This document shows positions 12,010 through 23,606 of a stretch of 64,000 nucleotides of DNA, piece after piece; position 1 is the stretch's first letter, and each line of letters opens with the position of its first letter. The notes beneath the pieces are model-generated. The model was not told the DNA's origin. It did not search any database and saw nothing but the letters and a program-made list of their open reading frames with translations. A program made the position numbers and the translations under genes. The DNA comes from Zygaena filipendulae. Its lineage: Eukaryota > Arthropoda > Insecta > Lepidoptera > Zygaenidae. The stretch covers positions 3,998,001 to 4,062,000 of the forward strand of contig OU015653.1 of NCBI GenBank assembly GCA_907165275.2, read 5' to 3'.

Positions 12010-14690
12010 CTTATACTGTATCTAATAAAACCCTGATTTTGTCACTGACTCACTGATGATCATCAAAATTCTTAGGGTATTTCCTAATGTCCTAGAAAGC
12101 TGAAATTTGGTGTGTAAGCTAGTATTAGTACACAAACAACCAAAAAATTATAAAACTTGTAACTTTTATCCCCCAATCCTTTAAACTAGGAGATGGCAGT
12201 TTGTATGAGAATTCCGCAATTTTGACTTACAAAAAGAAATTAAATCCCACCAAAAACATTTTCATGTAAAATGATGCCAAGATGAGTCCATATGACGGGC
12301 AAAGTGTCAAAAAGTTTTTAGATCTCATGTAGAGCCACGCTTATAATATATATAATAAGCTCTACACACCCCAATTCTACAAGGCCTAACTTCACAAACT
12401 CTTACCTTTCCTTAATTAGGGCTTCCTATTCGAATATTCGTTTAATTCGAATATTCGCTAAATTTTCTATTCGACTATTTGACTCATCACTATTCGAATA
12501 TTTCGAATTTTTCGAATACATCCTATAACACACATCCTTCAGCTAGAATATAGTGCGTAATTCGTAGATTTTATACAGCTCACTGATATTAAAGTAGAGT
12601 AATACGAATTTATCATCAAATATTTGAATTTTAAATTTTTAATAAGAATATAGTGCGTGATTCGTAGATTTTATACAGCTTACTGATATTAAAGTAGAGT
12701 AATACGGATTTATCATCAAATATTAAAATTTTAAATTTTTAATAATATGTTTTTAAACATTTGTTATAATTAAACGCTATTTTGGTTGCGAAAACAATCA
12801 GGCAAAGATCTTTGTATTTTTGTTAAAAAAAATCAGGATAACATTTTGTAAGTGTGCTTTCCTTAAACTAGCATATACAAATAAAATTCTGATAAAAATA
12901 TTAAAACTATTTAAATTCTTTATCGACGTCTGTTCTTGACTAATCCTCTTGTACTAAAGCAAAATAAAATAACCAGATATATTCTTTAGTTGACTAAAAT
13001 AAAAAATGCTTAGGTTTCTGTCAATTTGTCAAATCACTAAGATTAAAAAAATAACTTTCTTCTTCTTTCTTCTTCGGCACGTTTTTGACGTGGTTGTGGT
13101 CAACAATCAACATGTTGCACCAAGATTCATCCTTCTCTGTCTGCTGTGACACGTCATGTGCAATCAGGCTAGGATCCGTCTACTGCAGATTCAATCTGGT
13201 CGGTCCACTACATGGGTAACCTGCTACGCGGTCTCGTGCATTCTTCTTTGTTCTCTGCAATATTGTCCCGATGCGACACGTATCAGCAGAATTGAGAGTA
13301 TTAGGCTACAGCTGATAAACGTCGTTTGATCCAAAGTTCTTAGAGTACACAAACGTTGGTGGGCAACAGAACTCTGTCCACGATACTCCCAACGTTTTTT
13401 TCCCGCGCCATATTTCTAGGCCACCTGTGTTCTTCTTCTCGAATTCTCCAAGGGGCCATATCTTGGTACATGAGGAACACCAGTGCCCAGACTAGTCAGG
13501 TTTTTGTAACTTTTGTAATGTTACGATTCTTCCAGAGTATTTTCAGCTGACCCATGGCTCACCTAGTAATAGGCATACGTCCTGGACAAGACATCATCAT
13601 ATCAGCAGAAAGACGTTCACTGCTGGACATAAGCCTCTCCAGTGATCGCCACAAAGACTGGTTCTTTGTTTCCCACGTGTTGTAGTGTCATACTTGTGCG
13701 TACAACATCATAATTATCACTTTGGACGACTGGGCAATGTTGTTGCTGGGTATCCTCAAACTGAATTCAATACTACGAAGCAAAATGGAAGCTCTGTGTA
13801 CCTATCAGTACTTGTTGCGTGGTGGCATTTGCTCAGCGTAGATGCAATATCCTCATGCCTCGTGTTGACAATATTAATATTCAACAAGAGCAGTACATCC
13901 TTGACAAACGCCTGCACTGAGACTTAATAGTCAAAAAACACGAGAGTTTAAATTTTGTGTCAACATTAGAGTAATTTGAGTAGGTTATTTTAAATATTTT
14001 TGTTAATTAGAAGTTGATTTAATTCGTTTTTGTTATTTTAAGAGAAGCACAATTTTTTATACTGATATTTTAGTTATTACATTATAATATTAAAAGAGAT
14101 TTTTGTCTGATGGTGTAGATACAAGTCTTTTAATGCCAATAAATGGTTAGAAGTCGTAGTTTTTCATTTCAAATCAGTAATATTGTACTCGAATATTGAT
14201 TGTTATTTTAAAAATCTATGAATTATGTGCTATATTAAAATTAAAAGGACATTTTATTCTTTAGATAGAAATCATTCATAAAATTCGAAATATTCGAATA
14301 ATTCCAATATTAGCTTTGTAACTATTCGAAATATTCGAATAGAAAAAATGGACGAATAATAGGAAGCCCTAACCTTGACTTCTTGACCTTAGTCAGAATA
14401 TGTGGCTTGGCCGTTTCGTTCTTTGTATAACAGAAAAGTAATTAACAGTGGATAAATTTTTCACCTTAGGCTCATGTGATTGGAGCGAAATGGCCAAGCC
14501 ACATATTCTGACTAAGGTGTAGAGTTTGAGAAGTTAAGCCTTGTAGAATTAGGGTGTGTAGAGTTTTAAGCTTGGCTCTACATGAGATCTGATAACTTTT
14601 TGACAGTGCCCGTCATATAGACGCCCGTCTTGGCATCATTTTACATGAAAATGTTTGTGGTGGGATTTATTTATTTCCGAAAAAAAATAA
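12010..14690. mobile_element. Inverted-repeat element with a second TIR element nested inside
   Basis: The outer left arm (about 12030-12415) and outer right arm (about 14505-14685) are inverted copies of the sequence at 2405-2880. Shared pieces are AGATCTCATGTAGAGCC on the left and GGCTCTACATGAGATCT on the right. A palindromic part around GTGGCTTGGCCG lies at 14400-14505. Inside, an element from 12418 (AGGGCTTCCTATTCG) to 14370 (CGAATAATAGGAAGCCCT) has its own inverted ends rich in ATTCGAATATTCG. The inner ends look hAT-like, but I could not see a clean 8-base target duplication. No transposase frame is present. Confidence 0.6.
13050..13960 (-). mobile_element. Degraded LINE-derived segment (RTE-like, antisense)
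   Basis: Phrases such as AGACGTTCACTGCTGGACAT and GGTCGGTCCACTACATGG read like the antisense of the C-terminal part of RTE-type LINE ORFs common in Lepidoptera. No long frame survives. It lies inside the inner TIR element (12418-14370), so it is either cargo or a later insertion. Confidence 0.4.
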
Positions 14691-15175
14691 TCCTTATACC
14701 TACGAACGCATTTAACTAGATTATATCGTAAAATAGCAGTTTAACAACCAACCACTAAACAGTCATAATTTGAAACCTCAAATAAAATGTACAAAAACAA
14801 AATTTTAAAAATTATATTGACATCATGTTTACCATTGCACTTTGTAATTATTTCTATGATTGACTTTTGAAATGGAACTACATATATCCCCTAAACGTTG
14901 TTATAGCTGACAGTTAGAACATTGATTCTATTTCACCAACTATTAGGGGTCACCTAAGCGTAAGTTAGGGGCTGGATTAGGGTAGCTTTTAAGGATCTCT
15001 AGGATACTTAGCTTAGGTAGTAAATATTTTTTGAAAAACGGGCATTAATGTTTTTTCATCTGTATGATAATTACAATACATAATATGTAGGTAACTTTTT
15101 TGCTATCAATTATTTTTTGCTTATTTCGGTTTCGTGATTAACTTAAGTGTGTTTTAACAGCTACCTACAATTTTG
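14690..15175. other. Intergenic stretch with nothing recognised
   Basis: AT-rich sequence between two repeat blocks. I see no coding pattern, inverted repeat or tandem unit here. Confidence 0.5.
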
Positions 15176-15830
15176 AACCGACTTCCAAAAAGAAGGAGGT
15201 TCTATGTGCGATTGAGTGTTTTTTTTTTATGTATGTTCACCGATTACTCGATGACGGTTGGACCGATTTGGAAAATTCTTTTTTTGTTTGAAAGGGTATA
15301 ACTTCTAATTAGGTCTCATTGCCACCAAGTCGGGATGTGATCTTGGAGAAATCGAGGGAACTCTTCAAAAATTATAGGCACACCTATAGCGATTTGGGTA
15401 TTTTTTTTAGTAAATCGTTCATTTGCTTTTGGAAAGCAAAATTTGAAGAAGTGGAACTGATGATGATGACCACAGATGGTCATCGGAATTACTGAACAAT
15501 AATACGTATTTCACGGGTTCCGATTGGAGCGATTTCGAAAATGTTTTTTTTGTATGAAAGGGGATACTCCCAAATTGATTCCATTGTCACCAAGTCGAGA
15601 TCTGATGATGGAATCTTGGAGAAATCGAGGGAACTCTTTAAAAATTATCGCTACCTATGGCGATGTTAGTATTTTTTTTTAGTAAATCGTTTATGTGCTT
15701 TCGGAAAGCAAAATTTGAAGAAGTGGAACTGATGATAAAGACCACAGATGGTCATCTGAACTACTCAATAATAGGTATTTCACGGGTTCCGATTAGTTAA
15801 CTTTAATATGGTTTCTAAACAATTTATGCT
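15176..15830. repeat. Two tandem units of the ACCGACTTCCAAAA repeat family
   Basis: Two units of about 280-320 bases each run from ACCGACTTCCAAAAAG. Each contains CACCAAGTCG, GAGAAATCGAGGGAACTC and GCAAAATTTGAAGAAGTGG, and ends near ATTTCACGGGTTCCGAT. The same unit occurs inverted at 55480-56205 (two units) and forward at 62818-63230, with snippets at 42300-42370, 51725-51790 and 53700-53760. Frames run through parts of it but are not shared between copies, so I do not call it coding. Confidence 0.6.
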
Positions 15831-18060
15831 CGTCACAATGTATTGTATATGGTGAAGTGAAACTGATGGTGATATACTTCCTAGTACGTAGTGTGACGCC
15901 CTATGAGGCTTAAAAATTTATTTATATTCGAAAAAGCATTTTAAAGATATATGTCTAATGTATTATAACATAATACACTATATGTATAATGTATTATGAT
16001 ATAATACACTATAAAACTTAAGTTGAAATGTATTTAAAGTATTGCGAGTTGATAAACTCACAATCTAAATTTTGTATGATTATTGATGTATAATTCATAA
16101 ACTAAAATGAATAAAGTAATTATTCATATGAAATAAAATGTTTATAATAAGGTATATTAACCGTGTGCTTGGTTTCAGATGTAACGGTGATATCGACTTG
16201 TACCCCCCAACCCCCCGCATACCCCTCTCAAACAAGACGTGAACGCACCGCCAGTATCCACGCGGGCGGCTGAGACGTGAAGTGGCATCGGCGCGGCGGG
16301 CGGACGAGCGAGTCGAGAGGCTACGCGTCGCGCGTACAGCGCGTCGCGTATACAACATTAAATGTTGTTAAACGAGTTTGGTGGTGGCTCGAATATAGAT
16401 TTGCATTATTATGCTTATCTAAATATTAAGTTAACATAGAGTGTTGACAAACGAGTTTGGTGGTAGCTCGTATACAGATATTGTATTATTATACAAATCT
16501 AAATAATTATATTGGAGTCTCACGTGAAGGTCTTAGATGAGAATGCCGACGACCACTTTCACAATAAAGATGATGTAGTTGGGAGTTCGAACGAGCTTAC
16601 GTACTTAGTGACTTGTCACTCTGTACGAAAGCCTTGTCAACGCGCTCGACGTCCGTTAGGATATCTTGTGCGAAGACAAATATTATTATGAGGAAGGTTT
16701 TCGGTGTGTATGGATTGTAATTTTATTGTTATTAAATTATAATTCATCACATCTTATCGGCTCGATGCAATCGTGTATTTTCAATTTATTGGAATTTACA
16801 ACGACGATGAACTCTAATCCTGAGCGGTTAGACGTCGCGCGTCGCGAGCGTAAGATAACGTAGAGAGGTAAAAATCCGCGCCTTGAGTTGTCTTCGCCGT
16901 GACGGGTTTCGTTGTGCACGTATTGTATCTTGTCTATTGAATAACTACGCCTTCCGTGTTATTCAAAAACTATCATCGAATATGCGGCTGACTGGAGACG
17001 CGGGATCGCTTCCTACACCAAGGGAGTGTTGAACGCTCTTCTTTCAAGATAACATTACTTTCTTTTTTTTACAAACATAATAATTATAGTCAATGCGCTT
17101 TGTGACTTTGTTACGTTGTGCAGAGGCTATGGGATCGGCTGTGGACGACCTAGTCGTTAACGCTTGATCTCGGTAAACAGTTGTGTTTTTCAACACGACT
17201 TTTTTATCAAATAAACGAGTGCTGAGTGGGTGTTGTACGAGGACGAGTTGTGATCCAATCAATTGGGCTTCGGCCTTAGCTACGTGTAGCTACTATAACA
17301 CAAATTGACCGACTGAAGTTATGATGTCCGGCGAGACTGGTCTCATACAAGTATTTGAATTATTGGGATGGTGTTGAGGTCGCGGTACTATCCGCATTAC
17401 GGCCTCGGTCTTCGGGCTGACACGTACCCTGGGGTCTCGGCACCGCCGAATTATGACCTCCAACGATTGCTGCTGATACGGGACGTACAGTCTCATATAG
17501 CTGATTCATCCTCTAACGGATGTCGGTTATGCATATTTGGAGAACTCTCTACCTTGTGCAACACAGGTGGGGGGGGGTGGTAACTGCTTATGAGCAGGTG
17601 GATGACCATCACCGTGGGTAGCGCAGGACGGGGCTATTCCACCTCTCGCCATATAATAAACTTGTTATGTAGTGAGAGCCATTGTAAATATTCCTATTGG
17701 AATATCAAGTTGATTATAATTAAACATCGTATGGGAGGTGTTCTATGAGCATCATATTGCTATCTTAGTATCCGAACACTACTAGCGTCGATAGACGTAA
17801 GTTAGTGATTATGTGTACCACTGTAATATGGATACCGTCTTTGGAGTCTCTCTGCTTCCGGGCTAACAACACTATTAACGCACAGACGTTAAATAAATGT
17901 ACAGTGTAGTCTCGCACTTAAAAAATAGAACCGTTCGTGTAGGGCGAGTTCATATAAAGATCGAATGTCACCCAACTCAAACGCAGTTGGGTGTATTAAA
18001 TATAAATATTTCTTACAGAAATATTATGCACAAATATTAAAATAAAATGTCAAATTAATT
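15831..18060. other. Unclassified repeat-like region with a CpG-rich patch
   Basis: No gene is recognised. It begins with a short palindromic AT tract (15955-16015, TGTATTATAACATAATACAC). A GC- and CpG-rich patch follows at 16195-16360. A 20-base motif, ACGAGTTTGGTGGTGGCTCG, occurs at about 16372 and, slightly changed, at about 16451. Regulatory-looking AT- and CpG-mixed sequence then runs to a small inverted repeat (CAACTCAAACGCAGTTGG) near 17972. It could be a degraded LTR element, but I found no paired LTRs or ORF. Confidence 0.35.
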
Positions 18061-19284
18061 GATGGTTGTTTTATTCAATTAATACCTAAGTCCAACCTCG
18101 ACCCATTATAATAATGCGGATAGGATGATGACGGAATCGAATCTCAACCTAAAAGAACTGGAGTCATTTAAAACACAACGTAAAACTGGGTCTAACTATT
18201 AGACGAAATTGGCCAAATTAAAATGTTCAACATCTTTGATGTTGTTCATAAATTGATGAAGGAGGGTGAAAGTTACAGTAGCATAAACCAATAATAATAT
18301 TACGTGTGTTTTTGTCTTTTGGATTAAATCGGTATTTTGTTATTTTTAGCTTTTTAGTTTTGTGTTTTTGGAAGTCGGTTTTATTTTTTTTGTTAATTAA
18401 ATGAGCAATGATATTATCAGTGTCATTGGAAGTGGGTACATTGATTGGCAGAAATTTTCCACCATGTTTCCGATTGCAATCTATAATGATAGTGGCAAAA
18501 GATACGTAATTTTGCACTGTTATCCGATAAAATCTGTTTAATTTATCGATATAAACTTAATATTGTATAGCATTATTAGCATTGCGCTACGTTCCATTTC
18601 AAATTATCTTTTAAATGAAAAATGAGAAAAAAGCTGTGCAGAATCAATGATATTCTAATAGTTATAATATCATTGTGCAGAATAGACCTAAGGCAGATTA
18701 CTACTATATTCGGATTACTCACTATATTCAGTTACTTGCTGTAATTTATTAGATACGGGAATCAACAATGAACTGGATACGGGATGTGACTATAGTGACT
18801 CCGTGATTTTAACCAGAAAAACACAATATTATCGGCAAAAAAGCAACAATACATCAACAACGGTAGCAAGTCTGCGAAAAATCAAAATTCTATTAGTCCT
18901 ACAGTTAGGTAAATGATAAAAAAATATTTTTCATGATTCATGACCCTATAGTCTAAACCGAATCGTGACGTCACGCGACATTTCGACTTAACATATAATA
19001 TATCGCCGTTATTTTATTTCATTTACAATATAGTAAAGTGTAGTAATAAAATACTCTTCATCTTTAAATATGCAGTGTCTGTAAATACATTGAAGTTAAA
19101 CCTTTGAATTTATATTTAAAGAAAAAATATAGGTGAAAGCAATAATATCTAAGCCTTAGTGAGAAAATACCTATTTGGTCACGGTACGGTTTGGTCTCTT
19201 TGTCGTATCTTTAATGGGTCTTTAACGCAGCTTAGACTTTGGAGTTAAAAAGTCATAACCATCATTATACTTATCGTTCCCTAA
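18061..19284. repeat. Intergenic stretch with two partial MITEs
   Basis: At 18275-18385 lies one arm of the element seen complete at 54995-55350 (TTTTGTCTTTTGGATTAAAT and TTTTTGGAAGTCGGTT). At 18882-19030 is a partial copy of the GTCCGTC MITE (see 6886-7155), including CGTGACGTCACG. The rest shows nothing recognisable. Confidence 0.5.
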
Positions 19285-19560
19285 ATTAGAAATGGGCAGG
19301 TCACACAGCGAGGCTTACAGACCAGAGATGGAGAGTAAAAACAAGCCTGTGGAGAGGCCCACAAGGCAAAAGAGGCAGAGGGAGACCACTGACAAGATAA
19401 GAAGATGAAATTAAATGAATAACCGGCCCAAAGTGGGCCCAAAAAGCAAAAATAGAGAAGAATGGGCATCTTTGGTGGAGGTCTTCACCTAAATTGGGAT
19501 TCTTGCCCAGGAAGCTAATAATACTAACAATTTAAGAATAAGGAAGAAGAAGAAAAGGCT
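19285..19560 (+). mobile_element. 3' end of an RTE-like LINE ORF (degraded)
   Basis: Across frameshifts the + strand carries the C-terminal pattern of RTE-type LINE proteins: a basic GKRGR-type stretch, then REEWASLVEVFT before a stop, ending in an AAGAAGAAGAA tail at about 19540-19555. It is a short 5'-truncated remnant. Confidence 0.5.
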
Positions 19561-19929
19561 TAAGGCTTTTTATATATTCGTACAAATTGTTAGCTAGAAA
19601 CTTGTTAACATAAGATGCGGTGTGAGTTTAGTAAACCAGTTTGTTATCCCGATCACAGATACCTATTCTTTTCTCTGTGGTTCAGATAAGTCATTACTCG
19701 TTAGATACTTTTTTACAATACGCGAGCAATTACTGCTCTTTTTACAACACAGGTCTTTTTTTTTGTTTTTTAAAGAACTTCTAAGTTGTATTGACCAAAA
19801 TACCTACCTTAGTTTAAAAAAAAACGGCCAAGTGCGAGTCGAAAAGCGCGCTGAGGATTCCGTACACACTTGTAGGTACCTACATATGTAAATATTATGT
19901 CGTAAACTATTAGTTTACTAAAAAAAACA

Positions 19930-20285
19930 TTCAAACGGGAATCAATAAAATCTTTGAAGGCGCTTTAAATTGCCCCATCGGAGTTAAATTTTCTCCCTTG
20001 CAAGAAGTTACCCAAATATCGAAAAAAAAATGGTAATCTGTTGGAGCTAGGTCCGGGGAGTGAGGTGGATGTCTTAGACATTCCAATTGAAGCTCCTCTA
20101 ATTTAGAAGCCGTCTGTTGTGCAGTGCGTGGTCTAGCGTTGTTCCGAAGCAGCAGATGGCCTAGAGCGATTGACCAGCCTCGGTTATTTAGCAGCTAGCT
20201 TCTCCATCATGGTTTGCAGTTGCTGACAATAGACATCCGCCGTAATCCGCCGCTGTTGTCTTATACGTAAAAGCTTAATTTTTTT
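19930..20285 (-). pseudogene. Mariner-type transposase fragment
   Basis: On the reverse strand, reading from 20283 down, the frame gives RITADVYCQQLQTMMEKL. After shifts come the remains of the segments before and after the catalytic Asp block and a recognisable HPPHSPDLAPTD-like stretch, a hallmark of mariner transposases (DD34D). In-frame stops and shifts break it, and no N-terminal DNA-binding part or TIRs are seen. It is a dead fragment. Confidence 0.7.
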
Positions 20286-20439
20286 TAACAGCTACAAGAG
20301 TGCAGACTTAGGGCCGTGTTCTTGAATCGCTCTAATTACTTTCGCACACGGAATGGCAAATTCATATTCAAATGCTCATACATTTTTTAAACATTCATAT
20401 GCGAGTCTTGCAATGGGCATGTTGACTAATTTTTATTTT

Positions 20440-20725
20440 TTAGTCCGTCTTGTAGATTATTAAAAAATATTGGACACGTATTTTTTCTTTTTTTTATGCA
20501 ATCAAAAAATAACGGCGGTATATTGAGTTGAAATTTCGCGTGACGTCACTATTCTGACAGTTTGTATGGCTGTTTTGCGGTTAGTGACGTCACGACCTCC
20601 TCATCCTAAACTTTAACGCGCTTTATCTCTGAATATTTTAATTTATTTAAAAAAGCAAAAAATACGTATTTATTGTTTTTTTTATTTTCTAACTGACGGA
20701 CTAATTAGAATTTTGATTTTCAAAA
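20440..20725. repeat. MITE, GTCCGTC/CTAACTGACGGAC family, copy 2
   Basis: It runs from TTTTTTAGTCCGTCTTGTAG to TTTCTAACTGACGGACTAAT and keeps the central GTGACGTCAC. It is closely similar to 6886-7155 and, inverted, to 40248-40545. Three long copies in one 64 kb window suggest a recently active family. Confidence 0.65.
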
Positions 20726-22082
20726 GTAGTCAACATCCCTATTCCGTGTGCGAAAAGTAATTTTCATTACGAATGCAAGGAAAGTCAAAATAAAAATAGG
20801 AATTAGCTAAAGAAAAAAATTAGTGAATTCTATTTTACATAAATCAACCATTAGGTGTGCTACTGGCCAGTAAGTATGCCCCCTATGACATAAAAAAAAA
20901 GCTTGAGTTTAGCTGCAGTCAGTTGAAAGCGATTCTCCTTAGGGCTGAAAAGTGTTACTTTCAACCCGCTTCTCAGGCAACTTCAGACCTACTTTCCGAG
21001 TATGAGTAATGAAAAGTAATTTGAGCGATTCAATAATACCGCCTCTGAGTTTTAAGTTATCTATGAATTTCAACTTGATACCTCTAGGCATTCTTAAAAA
21101 AATGGTCTTGACAGAGAGACAGACGGACTTTTTACGGGTTACTTTTTACTTTTGAAGTACGGACTACGAAACCCTAAAAACAAGCTATAATCTTTAACCT
21201 TCAATAAGTACACATATGTACCTATTATGTAATATATGTATATTTATCCTTATGTATATTTTTATCTATTATATTTATATCCAAGAATCACATGTAACGT
21301 CACGTGTGCATGTGATGCGAGCACGTGTTTTTTGTTGATTTTGTTTTAACGAAATCCATGTGCATGTTGGTATAGTAATAAGCAAATAATTTGCTAAATC
21401 TGTATGTAGTTATTTATATTATTAATATTATTATGAGGCATCGTAACATAAATATCATCAACGTCGATGGATTTTTTACCAATTAGGTATATTGTTACTA
21501 GCTGTTTCCTGCGGTTTCACCCGCGTTAATTTGGTAATTCACGCCAGAACTCCGTGAAATCCTTTCTTGGTTGATGTGTATAACTATAAACTACTTTCAG
21601 TTTCAATTTCATAGTAAGGTAGTTTTCGGGATTTAGTGTTTTATGAATGAGTCAGTAACCTTTTGCTTTTTTTTATAGGTACATATAACTCTAACTGTTC
21701 CCCGCGGTTTCACCTGCGGTAATTTCGGAGTTTCCGAGATAAAAGTACTACACTATATTATTTTCTGTACCCACCCTTGACGATGTGTAGTATGCAAAAA
21801 TGTATTATAGTTTCACCCGCGTTAATTTCAGAGTTCCCGTGGGAATTTCGGGATAAAAATTACTCTAAGTTCTTCTCTGTGCCCTTTATGCACATGTAAA
21901 GTTTCATGATGATCGGTTGAGCCGCTAAGGCGTGAAAGCGTAATAAATAAAGTCACTTTCGCATTTACAATAGTAAAGATATTAACTGACACGACTGACA
22001 TCGTCCTGTCCAAATTTTTAATTTCTAATTATTTCATTTATAAACATCTCATTGAGATAGGTTTTTGCAATTTTTTTTAATT
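20726..22082. repeat. Intergenic dispersed repeats upstream of gene B
   Basis: The stretch 20880-21180 has the GACAGAGAGACAGACGGAC signature of a repeat family also seen at 37895-38285. From 21499 there are two or three forward copies of the CTAGCTGTKCCCYGCGGTTT module, ending about 21985. No gene is visible. Confidence 0.5.
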
Positions 22083-22103
22083 TTCGCGCACAAGTGATGC
22101 GGA

Positions 22104-22109
22104 TATAAA
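22104..22109 (+). promoter_or_regulatory. Possible TATA box of gene B
   Basis: TATAAA in the context GGATATAAACG lies about 165 bases before the start codon. A start site near 22130-22138 would leave a 5' UTR of about 135-140 bases. It is placed by position and consensus only. Confidence 0.35.
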
Positions 22110-22270
22110 CGAACAGAGTCTAGTTGTTATTTATACATAAATTACAGATAATATGTATAGTACAGAGTACAGACCGATCCGGTTTATAAATAAAAACATT
22201 TTGCTATCGTTGAAATTAGTTAACGATAAACTTCTGCGTGATACTGTTGATTTTTATTACAAAATTCATT

Positions 22271-23571
22271 ATGTATTTAGTTTTGGCAGTAATCGTTTTG
22301 TTTTTATATGTTACGTTTTCATCTTGGCTTCGTCTGATCAATGAAGCTAAAAGGATGAACGTGCCCGGACCAACGCCATTACCTTTTATTGGCAATGGAT
22401 ATTTATTTTTCGGTGGAATAACAGGTATGTTTAAAACTTTCTGTGGTTGCCGGTCGCCGGAAAGAGATCACAAATTCGCCGCCACTTGTTTTTAAATTTT
22501 TCGCACCTATTTATTTTCCTACTCCAAATTTTTTGTATATATGTGTCGTGGCCATATCAAATAATTGGCCATTTAATGAAATTGCCGGTCACATCATATT
22601 ACCCAATGATATTATGTAAGGATGACCTTCATACTACGCGGCCTACTTCTAGTAACCGTGGACTGGTCACCCACGGTGCAGCTAAGAGAAACCCAGAGGC
22701 ATGCGGTGCTGTCCCTGCATGTCGGCGCCGCGCCCGGTATGAGGCCCCAGGTGGGGCCGCTTCCCCGACTTGTAAGGGCAAGTTCGGGTCGAGGCCCCCG
22801 ATGTAGGTAGCGTCGTCGTCCTTCGGGGCGACGACGGCGCGACTGAGGCGGGCTGCAGTGTTCCCGGGGAGCACGGCGACTGAGGGTTGGAGGCCACAGA
22901 GGAGTTCCCTTCTCAACTAGGCAGGATGAAATTTTGCATATACACATAGTTAGGGGCACAGAGAGGGATCTAAGGTACTTACTTTTTATCCCAGAATTCC
23001 AGCGGGCACACAAATTAACGCCAGTGAAACCGCAGAGAACGGCTAGTAGCTAAAACACCTCTTCGGTATTGACTTTTGAGTGAACCACTTTAATATTGTA
23101 AAAAATAGGTTAATACATAAAAAATGCTTACTTGTTTCCAACTATATCGTATTTGTTGACGTTGACGAATAAAAATCCAGTAATACAAATGGTGAATTAT
23201 TAAAGAAAGAAAGAAAGGTTTATTGAAGCAAAAAAGACACACAACAAAAATGAATACACAGAACAACACAAAAGAAAATGATTAAACAGTAATAAACTAA
23301 AAGTAAACTTAAGAAACAATAACAATTTGAATATGACATTTGTGTGGTATGTCTCTATGCTCAAAATGGACCTCAACTCAGAATTATGTCGTGAGTGTGG
23401 GGACACTCACGACGCTGCTTTTCAGTCAAGACCACTGACGCATGAAAACCACGCAAGACGCACACAAACCATACGTACACTAGTAACTAATAAAAGGATA
23501 CTAATTATAAAGACACATAAAATACATGTATTACATATATATGATACTGATAAATATCTCTACACATAAAT

Positions 23572-23606
<35 letters not shown>

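Noticed and set aside
22612..23013. Overlapping 85-133-codon frames in intron 1 of gene B
   Set aside because: GC-rich sequence keeps several frames open on both strands at once. No protein family is recognised, and the block lies inside an apparent insertion.
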